Under the pieces are notes generated by a model. It worked only from the letters and a program-made list of their open reading frames with translations, was not told the DNA's origin and did not search any database. Made by a program: the position numbers and the translations under genes. 64,000 bases of DNA from Lichenicoccus sp963693035 (lineage in GTDB: Bacteria > Pseudomonadota > Alphaproteobacteria > Acetobacterales > Acetobacteraceae), in contig CAXMMQ010000010.1 in NCBI GenBank assembly GCA_963693035.2, forward strand, positions 186,001 through 250,000. The letters run 5' to 3'. Of this stretch, positions 36,937 to 44,989 are shown piece after piece. Positions within the stretch are counted from its first letter, which is position 1, and the number at the start of each line of letters is the position of its first letter.

Positions 36937-38292
36937 ATGCCCAGGATGATCCTGCCGCGACTCGCAATCCCGGCCGCCGCCGTCATGCTCGCGATCCTGG
37001 GCCTGCACGCGGCCCTGCTGCCGGAGGCGCAGTGGCAGGGCGACGACTTCATCTGCGCCGCCTTCGCGCGCGAGTATCGCCTCGCCTATCTGTGGAACGC
37101 GCGGATTGCCGGCTGGAGCCCGCGGCCGCTCTCCGAGACCGTGTTCTACCTCTATGGCCGGCTCGCGGCGTCGCTGCAGCGCCCGCTGACGGTGCCGTTC
37201 CTGGCCCTGCTGTGGACGCTGCTGTTCGCTTCCACCCTGGCCGGCATGCGGCGGTGGCATTGGCCCAGGGTGCTGATCGGCCTCGCGGCCTGCTGCCTGT
37301 TCCTGCTCGGCCACCCGGTCGGCCAGATGTTCTACTGGCCGGCCGGCGCGGTCGCCTACGTCTCCACCCTGGCGATGAGCAGCCTGGCGGTGTTCCTGCT
37401 CATCGACGGGCGCTTCGACACCTGGCCGGGCACGGTCGCGGTTTCGGGGGCCCTTGCCGCCTGCGCCGCGTGCAGCGAAGCAGGCGCGTGCCTGGCGACG
37501 CTGCTGGCGCCGTCCCTGGCTGCGCTGCGCTGGCGCAGGGCGGGCATGGCGCTGATCCTCGGACTCCCCGGCCTTGGCGTCGCCGGCTTCGTCTTCTGGG
37601 AGGTCGCCCACCACCGCATGGCCTCGTCCGAAGCCGCCGGCCACCTGACCCTGCTGCAGAGCCTGCGGGCGGCGCTCCCCGACCTGTGCCGCGAGGCGGG
37701 CGCGTTCTGGCCGGCAAAGCTGGCCTTCCTGCTCGGCGTGCGCTGGTGCGCGGCAGGCCAACGCCCGGATGCGCGCGCACTTCTCGCCTGCGCCATCGCC
37801 TTGCCGCTCGCCGCTTGCATCACCGCCGCCGCCGCCTGGCACCAGTTCGGGCAGGGCTGCTGCGAACGCCACGAGAGCCTGCGCCAGTGCTGGGGCGTGC
37901 TGATGCTGTCGGCCCTCGGTGTCGCCTCAGTGCGGGCAAGGCCGGTCGGTACCCGCGCGGCGGGTTTCGGACCGGCAGCCCTGCTGCTCGCCTGCCTGAT
38001 CGGGACGGCCCCCCGCGTGCCCCCGATCCTGCATGACATGCGCATGATGACGGCCACCATCGCGACGCACAGTCTGGACTGGCGCCGTGGCCGAGCCTTG
38101 TCCGACACGATGCTGTTCCAGTTGCCGCAGCCCGCGGCCGTGGCCGGCACGATGGACTTCCCGGCCGGGCGGTTCATCGAGCCGGCCCCGTACTCCTGGA
38201 AGGCGCATGGCATGATGCTGTTCTTTCACAAGCGTTGCCTCACGATCCTGGCGCCAGACGCACCCTCGGATGGCGCTGGCCCGACCGAGTAA
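36937..38292 (+). CDS. Polytopic membrane protein of unknown function
   Basis: A 451-residue inner-membrane protein with about ten hydrophobic helices. An N-terminal helix is followed by a periplasmic loop QWQGDDFICAAFAREYRL. A conserved-looking Asp-Asp after the first helix is the layout of GT-C-like and DUF6056-like membrane proteins, which use lipid-linked sugars. The last 90 residues (after helix 10) are soluble and end in FFHKRCLTIL. There is no clear transporter motif. It is divergent from dnaE by 59 bp and converges on the acyltransferase. It may belong with the acyltransferase in surface-glycan modification. Confidence 0.65.
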   Translation: MPRMILPRLAIPAAAVMLAILGLHAALLPEAQWQGDDFICAAFAREYRLAYLWNARIAGWSPRPLSETVFYLYGRLAASLQRPLTVPFLALLWTLLFASTLAGMRRWHWPRVLIGLAACCLFLLGHPVGQMFYWPAGAVAYVSTLAMSSLAVFLLIDGRFDTWPGTVAVSGALAACAACSEAGACLATLLAPSLAALRWRRAGMALILGLPGLGVAGFVFWEVAHHRMASSEAAGHLTLLQSLRAALPDLCREAGAFWPAKLAFLLGVRWCAAGQRPDARALLACAIALPLAACITAAAAWHQFGQGCCERHESLRQCWGVLMLSALGVASVRARPVGTRAAGFGPAALLLACLIGTAPRVPPILHDMRMMTATIATHSLDWRRGRALSDTMLFQLPQPAAVAGTMDFPAGRFIEPAPYSWKAHGMMLFFHKRCLTILAPDAPSDGAGPTE

Positions 38293-38306
38293 CCGGGTCG
38301 CGCGCA

Positions 38307-38804
38307 TCACATGTCCAGATCCTTGACTCGGGCGGCCGGATTGCCGGCATAGAGCCCGTCGGGCGCAGTGCTCTCATACAGCACCGCACCCGCTGCCAAC
38401 ACGCATCCCCGTGCAACCGTTACGCCGGGCAGGATGGTGACGCCGGCTCCAATCCAGCACGCCTCCTCGATCGTGACTGGTCTGCCCACCACCTCGATCA
38501 GACCCCTCTGATGCGGCGGCCCGATTTCGTGGGTCGCGGTGATGACACGGACATAGGGCCCGATACGGACACGATCGCCGATGGTCAGCTGGTCGTAGCC
38601 GTCATGATAGAAACCGACATTGATGAAGACACCGGACCCGATGGTAATCCGCTTGGACCGTAGCGATACACCCGACCAGAGCGTTGCCCGGGGCGAAACG
38701 GCAAAGCCCGCCGCGCGCAGAAGCCTGGTGCGCCAGGATGCCGGAAGCAGTTCGCTGCCGATGGCCGCGCTCAAAACGCGGAAGGGGTAGTCACTCACCT
38801 GCAT
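38307..38804 (-). CDS. Hexapeptide-repeat O-acyltransferase
   Basis: A 165-residue left-handed beta-helix acyltransferase of the maltose/galactoside/NodL type. The repeats read ITIGSGVFINVGFYHDG, LTIGDRVRIGPYVRVITATH, VTIEEACWIGAGVTILPGVT and VARGCVLAAGAVL. The catalytic His is in ITATHEIGPP, and GLYAGNPAARVKD closes the fold. It would acetylate a sugar hydroxyl, probably on a surface glycan. The gene faces the membrane-protein gene, and its promoter should lie in the AT-rich spacer to the right. Confidence 0.88.
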   Translation of the reverse strand: MQVSDYPFRVLSAAIGSELLPASWRTRLLRAAGFAVSPRATLWSGVSLRSKRITIGSGVFINVGFYHDGYDQLTIGDRVRIGPYVRVITATHEIGPPHQRGLIEVVGRPVTIEEACWIGAGVTILPGVTVARGCVLAAGAVLYESTAPDGLYAGNPAARVKDLDM

Positions 38805-39081
38805 GCCTCCAAACTACGATGACGCCAAGACTGGCTCAGGCCTACTATCTGTGGGGCAGTGATCCTGCTGACGAGCGATACATCGCATCCTACAATAAAA
38901 TAACATCAACGCGAGGTTCCATCTCTACAATAAAAGATTGATAATTGGCGCAACACGCAAGACGCGACTGGCTCGCCCCCCATCTATTACGCTCGCATGA
39001 TCCTCCTTCGGCACAGTAGATCGACTTTAGGTTTGCTTCGACTGACTTTGGCTGGTAACTTAACCTTGAGCAACCCGAGGT
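38805..39081. other. AT-rich divergent control region
   Basis: 277 bp between the acyltransferase and the E1 gene. It is strikingly AT-rich for this genome: the 60 bases from 38881 contain only 22 G or C. It includes several ATAAAA-type stretches (38894-38902, 38930-38938). No reading frame of note is present. It probably holds promoters for both directions and may mark the left edge of the transferred E1-E2 block. The best ribosome-site-like GAGG lies at 39077-39080. Confidence 0.6.
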
Positions 39082-41157
39082 ATGCCCGTGCCTGTGACTT
39101 TGAAGACGGCATTACCGAAAATAGAGATTCCGGCATCTGCTGTTGATGTCGGACGCGATTGCGCCGGACGAGGGCTCGTCGGAGCTCATCGCTTCATAAG
39201 CGACATCAAGAACAAGTCGACCGTGCAATGTGCGCTCCGGATCCGGGCGGTCGAGAACTCGCTCTACGAACTGTTCGGCAAGGGCAAGTTGCACGGCACG
39301 ATCCACACCTGCATTGGGCAGGAATTCTCTGGTGCGATGCTGCGCAAGCACCTGCGCGCCGATGATTTTGTCACCTCGAACCATAGGTGCCATGGCCATT
39401 TCATCGCGTCCACCGGCAACTGGCGGGGGCTGATCGACGAACTTGTCGGCAATGGCGATGGCGTCTGCGCCGGGATCGGCAGCAGCCAGCATCTTTGGGC
39501 CGAGAACTTCATCTCGAACGGTCAACAAGGCGGCCTGCTGCCGGTCGCCGCCGGCGTGGCTCTCGACCGCAAGCTGAAGGACAATGGCGGCGTCGTCGTC
39601 TCCTATCTCGGCGAGGGAACGCTTGGTGAAGGCGTTGTCTACGAGACACTCAACCTCGCCTCGTTATGGAGCCTCCCGCATGTCTTGATTTGCGAGAACA
39701 ACTTCTACAGCCAGTCCACTGCCCAGGGCCGTGCCGTTTCCGGAACCATTGCGGCGCGCGCTGCTGGTTTCGCCGTGCTCTCGGCGGTGGCGGATACCTG
39801 GGATCTGCCGAACCTGGACGCTGTGCTGGAATCCTGCATGGAGACCGCGCGGGCGACCTCTCAGCCCACCTTCCTGGCGCTGACGACCTATCGGCTCAAT
39901 CCGCATTCCAAGGGCGACGACGGTCGCGACCGCAGGGAGATCGAGTGGTTCCGCGCGCGGGATCCCGCGACCCTCGCCGTGCAGGACTATGATGGTTTCA
40001 GATCCTGCTATGACGAGTACGTCAAGGAGGCCGAGGACTACATCAAGCTTGCTCTCGCCAAGCCTGCCCACAGGCCGGATGCGTATTTCGCCGACCAGCT
40101 GCCGGCATTCCCGGCTGGGAGACCGTCGGAGTGGCAGACCGTCGCCACAACTGCGGACGCCGGCCAGCGCGTTGCACAGCAGCTCAATGGCTTCTACCGC
40201 GGCTGGCTAGATAACGACGAAACGTCGATGTTCATCGGCGAGGATATCGAGGATCCGTACGGCGGAGCGTTCAAGATCGCCAAGGGCCTAACCTCCGCCC
40301 ATGCGACCCGGGCCCGCACGACACCGATCAGCGAAGCGGCGATTACCGGCGTCGGGATCGGGCTTGCGATCACCGGCCGACGCGCGTTTGTTGAAATCAT
40401 GTTCGGCGACTTCATCACCTACGCTTTCGACCAGATCATCAACAACGCATCGAAGTTCTTCCATATCTACAACGCAAACGTGCAGTGTCCCGTGATCGTC
40501 CGGACACCGATGGGAGGCCGACGAGGCTATGGCCCAACCCATTCGCAGTCGCTGGAACGATTCCTGATCGGCATCGACAATGTCTGCACAATCAGCCTGA
40601 ACTCTCTAGTACAGGCAGCGGCGCAATTGGACTGCCTGCGGACGCTGCGCAGTCCAGTGCTCCTTCTCGAGAACAAGAGCGACTACACGGCGCGCACGTT
40701 CGTCGCCCCCGACGGCATGCTGGTCGAGATGGACAACGCCACCCTGCCCACGGTTCGGGTTCGAGCGGCGGACGGACGCGCCACCGTGACCCTCATGGCC
40801 TATGGGGGTATGGCGCGGTTCGTGGCCGACAGCTTGGTCGAGATCTTTGAGCGGACCGACCAGATCCCCGAACTGGTGGCTCCGGTCGGTCTCAGTCCGT
40901 TCAACCTCGAACCACTGATCGAGTGCCTGCAGCATACGCAGTGCCTGGTTGTCATAGAAGAGGGTGCCGGCTTTGGAAGCGTCGGCGCCGAAGCAATTGC
41001 GCGATTGCATGAGCGTTCGGGACAGGCTTTCAAGGCGGCTAGAGTCTCCGCCCGGCCGGTGCCAGTACCCTCGGCTCCGGCGCTTGAGGCGGCTGCCCTG
41101 CCGAGCATAGACGATATCTGCGAGGCGGTCCTGGCATTGTGCAGGCCGGGGGCATGA
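39082..41157 (+). CDS. One-chain (alpha-beta fused) TPP-dependent 2-oxoacid dehydrogenase E1
   Basis: A 691-residue thiamine-diphosphate enzyme carrying both E1 halves. Residues 45-330 are the alpha part: LHGTIHTCIGQEFSGAML, SNHRCHGHFIA and a TPP/Mg motif starting GEG at 177 and ending ENN at 205-207. From about 355 the beta part begins: MFIGEDIEDPYGGAFKIAKG, RTTPISEAAITGVGIGLAIT and RRGYGPTHSQSLERFL. It would decarboxylate a 2-oxoacid, or take a ketol from a sugar, and pass the two-carbon or longer unit to the lipoyl group of the next gene. The substrate is unknown. G+C is visibly lower than in its neighbours. GAGG is too close to ATG 39082, so GTG at 39088 may be the true start. Confidence 0.85.
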   Translation: MPVPVTLKTALPKIEIPASAVDVGRDCAGRGLVGAHRFISDIKNKSTVQCALRIRAVENSLYELFGKGKLHGTIHTCIGQEFSGAMLRKHLRADDFVTSNHRCHGHFIASTGNWRGLIDELVGNGDGVCAGIGSSQHLWAENFISNGQQGGLLPVAAGVALDRKLKDNGGVVVSYLGEGTLGEGVVYETLNLASLWSLPHVLICENNFYSQSTAQGRAVSGTIAARAAGFAVLSAVADTWDLPNLDAVLESCMETARATSQPTFLALTTYRLNPHSKGDDGRDRREIEWFRARDPATLAVQDYDGFRSCYDEYVKEAEDYIKLALAKPAHRPDAYFADQLPAFPAGRPSEWQTVATTADAGQRVAQQLNGFYRGWLDNDETSMFIGEDIEDPYGGAFKIAKGLTSAHATRARTTPISEAAITGVGIGLAITGRRAFVEIMFGDFITYAFDQIINNASKFFHIYNANVQCPVIVRTPMGGRRGYGPTHSQSLERFLIGIDNVCTISLNSLVQAAAQLDCLRTLRSPVLLLENKSDYTARTFVAPDGMLVEMDNATLPTVRVRAADGRATVTLMAYGGMARFVADSLVEIFERTDQIPELVAPVGLSPFNLEPLIECLQHTQCLVVIEEGAGFGSVGAEAIARLHERSGQAFKAARVSARPVPVPSAPALEAAALPSIDDICEAVLALCRPGA

Positions 41158-42512
41158 GCGACACCGACATTCTTCTCGAACGCGAGACTGCGAATGATGA
41201 GACCGCTCTGGTGGTGGCAATTCGGGTGGCATCGGGCCAGGCGGTCGAAGAGGGCGAACTCCTGTTCGACATCGAGAACTCCAAAGCGACCCAGGAGGTT
41301 ACCGCCCCGGCTGCAGGCATCCTAAGCCACGCGCTTGCGAACGGTCAGACCGTGCACTTCGGAGTGCCGATCGCCCGGATTTTGACGCCGTCGACAGCGT
41401 CCGCTCCCGCCGCATCGACACCCGAGCCGGTCACGGATCAGGCGCCGTCGCCCGCGCCGGCGATTGTAGCCGAGGCGGAGCGTCCGGCTGCATCGGTGAC
41501 CACGGTCCCTGTGCAGCCGTACACTCTTGATCCCCGGGCTCCACCGGCGGCCCCGCGGTTTTCGCTCGCGGCGGCGGTCCTGGTCGCCGAGTATGGCCTT
41601 TCGGCAGAACAATTCGTCAAGCCGTTCGTGACGGCCGCCGACGTCAGGGCGCTTGTCCAGCCGACCAAGCCGGCACAAGCTCCTGAAGGCGCCAGGCCGC
41701 CGGTTGCAGTCCCGTCCGCGCCCAGAGTTTCAACTCCGGTAGCCTCTGGTGCGCCGGTCACGCCGCGCAAGCGTGTCGAGATCGACGTTCTGGGCAACGG
41801 CGCTGCGAACTCGATGCTTTCCGTTCTTGGCATTGGTCTGGGCGATCTCGCCATCGAGCGGGAACAGGACGATCTTCTTAGTGGCCGCATCACCGACCTC
41901 GTGATCTACGAGGCAGCCCGCTTGATGCGGAAGTTTCCGAAGCTCAATGCCTTTTACGAGGATGGCAACGTCACTGAGCATGCGGACGTGCATGCCGGCC
42001 TGGCATTCGATGGCGGCGGCCGCCTCGTGGTGTTCGGAATTTCCAATGCCGATCGTGCCAGCCTTCCGGAGCTGTCGGCAAGCATCGCGGACGCGGCCGA
42101 GCGGTATGCGGCAAACCAGCTGACCGCCACGGAACTGTCGCGATCGACGTTCACGATCACTGATCTGTCGGCTGACGGTCTGTGCTTCATGCTGCCGCTG
42201 CTTCCGCGCGGACAGAGTTGCATCATCGGCATCACGCACAACACGGACATCGGCTACCAGCTCTATGCCGGCTTCGACCATCGCGTCACCGAGGGCCGTG
42301 AGGTCGCAAGCTTCCTGGCTGACCTGCGTGACCGCCTGAAGAGCTTTGCCGCCCGCGACCGGCCGATTGCGAAGGGAAAGGCGGAATGCGCTTATTGTGG
42401 TCGCTCAGCCCTGGAGGCCGCTGGAAAATATGGTGGGAAGGGCTTGATGCGCACGCTCGACGGTAGCGGCCACGACGTCCTGTGCTGCGGGAGTTGCTGG
42501 AATGGATGGTAG
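41154..42512 (+). CDS. Lipoyl-domain acyltransferase (E2-like) with cysteine-rich tail
   Basis: A 452-residue E2. The lipoyl domain (residues 1-80) has the lipoyl lysine K44 in DIENSKATQEV. A Pro/Ala linker follows, then a short E3- or E1-binding-like segment (RFSLAAAVLVAEYGLSAEQF, about 138-165). The catalytic domain (about 200-410) has RSTFTITDLSADG and the His-Asp pair in FDHRVTEGREV. The last 45 residues add CAYCGRS, then LCCGSCWNGW, a C-x2-C...C-x2-C pattern that could bind zinc, which ordinary E2s do not have. The start overlaps the E1 stop (ATGA). It would accept the acyl or ketol unit from E1 and hand it to CoA or a carrier protein. Confidence 0.82.
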   Translation: MSDTDILLERETANDETALVVAIRVASGQAVEEGELLFDIENSKATQEVTAPAAGILSHALANGQTVHFGVPIARILTPSTASAPAASTPEPVTDQAPSPAPAIVAEAERPAASVTTVPVQPYTLDPRAPPAAPRFSLAAAVLVAEYGLSAEQFVKPFVTAADVRALVQPTKPAQAPEGARPPVAVPSAPRVSTPVASGAPVTPRKRVEIDVLGNGAANSMLSVLGIGLGDLAIEREQDDLLSGRITDLVIYEAARLMRKFPKLNAFYEDGNVTEHADVHAGLAFDGGGRLVVFGISNADRASLPELSASIADAAERYAANQLTATELSRSTFTITDLSADGLCFMLPLLPRGQSCIIGITHNTDIGYQLYAGFDHRVTEGREVASFLADLRDRLKSFAARDRPIAKGKAECAYCGRSALEAAGKYGGKGLMRTLDGSGHDVLCCGSCWNGW

Positions 42513-43107
42513 CTCGGCAACCGGCGAGGTTGTCGCGTACCTGTCTCGACTGACAGGGGAAACACTCTCGTCGGACCGTCCGGTGCGCCTGCGATCGATC
42601 CAGCGTGCCGCATTTGCATCCTGGTCCCGAAAACAGAGCTATCCAATCTCCCTGCGTCCGGTCGTCTCGGGCAAACCTTTTCGTATTGCCGACCTGCTCG
42701 ACGGCGGACAACCGCAGACACTCCCGGCATCCAATGCTGAGCCCGTTGGGGTATCCGCTGCGCCAGGAGCGACGGCGGCCATTCTCGGTGTCGGCATCGA
42801 TATCGAGGAGGTCCGGAACCTGCCTTGTGCCGAGGACTATCGCGAACATCCGTTCTACAAGGACAACTTCACCCCTGCTGAGATCTCGCACTGCATCAGG
42901 CAGGCAGAAAGCCGGGCCTCGCTGTGCGGGGTCTGGGCCGCGAAGGAAGCAATCATCAAGGCAGGACGGGCCAAGGCTACGCTTGGTCAGCTCTCCCAGG
43001 TCGAAGTCTGCTGGGATGCCGCGGGTCGCCCGACCTACCTGGGATGCCAGCTCTCCATCAGCCACATGACGACCACTGCCGTAGCGGTCTGCATCGCGCT
43101 GGCCTGA
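42502..43107 (+). CDS. Carrier-protein-like domain fused to AcpS-type phosphopantetheinyl transferase
   Basis: A 201-residue two-domain protein. Residues 94-201 are an AcpS-like 4'-phosphopantetheinyl transferase: GVGIDIEEV (Asp100 binding Mg), CGVWAAKEAIIKAGRAKA (Glu149) and LSISHMTTTAVAVCIAL. Residues 7-70 look like an acyl-carrier domain (VVAYLSRLTGETLSSDRP, then LRSIQRAAFASW), with Ser32 where the prosthetic-group serine of DSL motifs falls. The Asp of DSL is replaced by Arg. The gene overlaps the E2 end by 11 bases, with GGGAG upstream. It may modify itself and accept an acyl group from the E2. The carrier-domain reading is by eye and less certain than the transferase. Confidence 0.7.
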   Translation: MDGSSATGEVVAYLSRLTGETLSSDRPVRLRSIQRAAFASWSRKQSYPISLRPVVSGKPFRIADLLDGGQPQTLPASNAEPVGVSAAPGATAAILGVGIDIEEVRNLPCAEDYREHPFYKDNFTPAEISHCIRQAESRASLCGVWAAKEAIIKAGRAKATLGQLSQVEVCWDAAGRPTYLGCQLSISHMTTTAVAVCIALA

Positions 43108-43132
43108 TCAAATTTACGCTCCATTGCCGTGA

Positions 43133-44239
43133 TCAGGCAGCGCTGACTTTGACGTCGCCTTCGTGGCCGCGCGCCGGCTCGTCCAGGCCACGGCTCAGGA
43201 ATGCCATCACCGCCACCTCGTCCGCGGTCAGCGCGTGCGACGCATGCTTCGCATCGAGGGCCGCTTCCGCGCGCTGCTTCAGCGTGGCCGCCAGGCTGCC
43301 GTCGAGATAGCCATCGAAAACTGCCGGATGGATATAGCATTTCCGGCAGATCGACGGCGTGTTGCCGAGCATCTTGGCCACGCTCTCGACCGCGCGCAGC
43401 ACATTCTTCTTCGCCACCGACTGGGTGTCGTACTGCTCGAACTGGCGCAGGGCAAGGGCCGCGAGATTTGTCGCAGCCCATGTCCGGAAGTCCTTGGCGG
43501 TGATGTCCTCACCGGTGATCTCATGCAGATACTCGTTCACGTCGGACGAGGTGATCGTGTGCCGGCCACCATCCTCGTCGAGATACTGGAACAGGTCCTG
43601 GCCCGGGATATCCTGCAGCTTCTTCATGATGCCGGCGATGCGGCGGTCGCGTACCTCGACACGCTGCTGGACGCCGTGCTTGGCGCGGAAATCGAGGGTC
43701 AGCGCCTCGCCCTTGACCTTGAGGTGTCGGTTGCGCAGCGTGGTCAGACCGAAGCTTTTGTTGGTGCGGGTGTATTCCTCGTTGCCGACCCGGGCCAGGG
43801 TGCGTTCCAGCAGCGTCACCACGGTGGCCAGTACCCGACGCCGGGTCAGTCCCCGCTCCGCCAGATCCTCGCCGACGCGGGCGCGCAGTTCCGGCAGTTT
43901 GCGGCCGAACAGCAGCATCTTGCCGAACTTGGCTTCGTCACGCACCAGGCGCCAATCCGGATGGTAGCGATATTGCAGGCGTCCGCGGGCATCGCGACCC
44001 ACCGCCTGCAGATGCCCCTTCGGGTCGGCGCAGATCCAGACATCGCGGTAGGCGGGCGGGATCGCCAGCTTTCGCAGCCGCGCGATGACGGCCTCGTCGG
44101 TTACGATCCCGCCTTTCGGATCGCGGTAGCGAAACCCGTTCTCTGCGGCCTCGCGGGTGAAGCCAGGCTTGCGCGCGCTGACATAGTGCAGCCGGGCCGC
44201 CTTCGCCTGCGCTCGTGCTTCGGTTTCGTCATCCGTCAT
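43133..44239 (-). CDS. DNA topoisomerase IB
   Basis: A 368-residue eukaryote/poxvirus-type topoisomerase that relaxes supercoils through a 3'-phosphotyrosine. The N-terminal domain has RKPGFTREAAENGFRYRD and LAIPPAYRDVWICADP. The catalytic domain has NKSFGLTTLRNRHLKVKG, SSDVNEYLHEITGEDITAKD and RTWAATNLA. The active-site Tyr is in CRKCYIHPAVFDGYLDGS near residue 310. Bacterial type IB enzymes are accessory and often sit with stress or LigD repair genes; none is visible here. It converges on the E1-E2-carrier operon, 25 bases apart. Confidence 0.93.
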   Translation of the reverse strand: MTDDETEARAQAKAARLHYVSARKPGFTREAAENGFRYRDPKGGIVTDEAVIARLRKLAIPPAYRDVWICADPKGHLQAVGRDARGRLQYRYHPDWRLVRDEAKFGKMLLFGRKLPELRARVGEDLAERGLTRRRVLATVVTLLERTLARVGNEEYTRTNKSFGLTTLRNRHLKVKGEALTLDFRAKHGVQQRVEVRDRRIAGIMKKLQDIPGQDLFQYLDEDGGRHTITSSDVNEYLHEITGEDITAKDFRTWAATNLAALALRQFEQYDTQSVAKKNVLRAVESVAKMLGNTPSICRKCYIHPAVFDGYLDGSLAATLKQRAEAALDAKHASHALTADEVAVMAFLSRGLDEPARGHEGDVKVSAA

Positions 44240-44284
44240 GCTGCCGCAACCAGCGGCCCCGTCGCGGGTTGCAGGCTCCTCGTG

Positions 44285-44989
44285 TCACGCAACCGCGACG
44301 ATGCGGCCATCCCTGAGGGTGACGATGCGGTCCATGCGTCGGGCTAGCTCGGTGTTGTGCGTCGCGATCAGGCCGGCGAGGCCCTCCTCGCGGGCCACCC
44401 GCAGCAGCTCGTCGAACACCTGGTCCGCGGTCGCGACATCGAGATTGCCGGTCGGCTCGTCCGCCAGCAGCACCCGCGGACGATTGGCCAGCGCGCGGGC
44501 GATCGCGACTCGCTGCTGCTCGCCGCCGGACAGCTTGCCGGGCAGGTGGTCCATGCGGTGGCCCAGGCCGAAGGCGCGCAGCAGCCCTTCCGCCCGCACC
44601 CGCGCCGCGCGCCGCGCGCCGCCGCCGATCATCTGCGGCAGCACCACGTTCTCGAGCGCAGTGAACTCGGCGAGCAGGTGGTGGAACTGATAGACGAAGC
44701 CGATCGCGGTGCGCCGGATCGCGGTGCGCTCGCGATCGGGCAGCCGCCCGGCATCCTGGCCGTCGATCAGCACGGCGCCGTCCTGCGGCGTCTCCAGCAG
44801 GCCCGCCAGATGCAGCAGCGTGGACTTCCCGGTGCCCGACGGCGCCACCAGCGCCACGATCTCGCCCGGCCGCAGCGACAGTTCCGCCCCCTGCAGCACC
44901 TCGAGCCGTCCGTCGCCGCTCTGGTAGCCATGGAACAACCCACGCAACGCCAGCGGCAGCGACGACGATGACGACGCGCCCTCACTCAT
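44285..44989 (-). CDS. lolD: Lipoprotein-releasing ABC transporter ATPase
   Basis: A 234-residue cytosolic ATPase that powers release of outer-membrane lipoproteins from the inner membrane to LolA. Walker A is APSGTGKST (Ala where many have Gly), the Q loop is FVYQFHHLLAEFTALENV, the signature is LSGGEQQRVAIARALANRP and Walker B is VLLADEPTGNLD, followed by H-loop IATHNTELA. YQFHHLL is the LolD/MacB-type X loop. It overlaps the permease gene by eight bases, so the two form one operon. Confidence 0.93.
   Translation of the reverse strand: MSEGASSSSSLPLALRGLFHGYQSGDGRLEVLQGAELSLRPGEIVALVAPSGTGKSTLLHLAGLLETPQDGAVLIDGQDAGRLPDRERTAIRRTAIGFVYQFHHLLAEFTALENVVLPQMIGGGARRAARVRAEGLLRAFGLGHRMDHLPGKLSGGEQQRVAIARALANRPRVLLADEPTGNLDVATADQVFDELLRVAREEGLAGLIATHNTELARRMDRIVTLRDGRIVAVA

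Noticed and set aside
39082..43107. A standard pyruvate dehydrogenase operon
   Set aside because: Alpha and beta E1 are on one chain, lipoamide dehydrogenase is missing, and the third gene is a phosphopantetheinyl transferase, which no housekeeping dehydrogenase operon carries.
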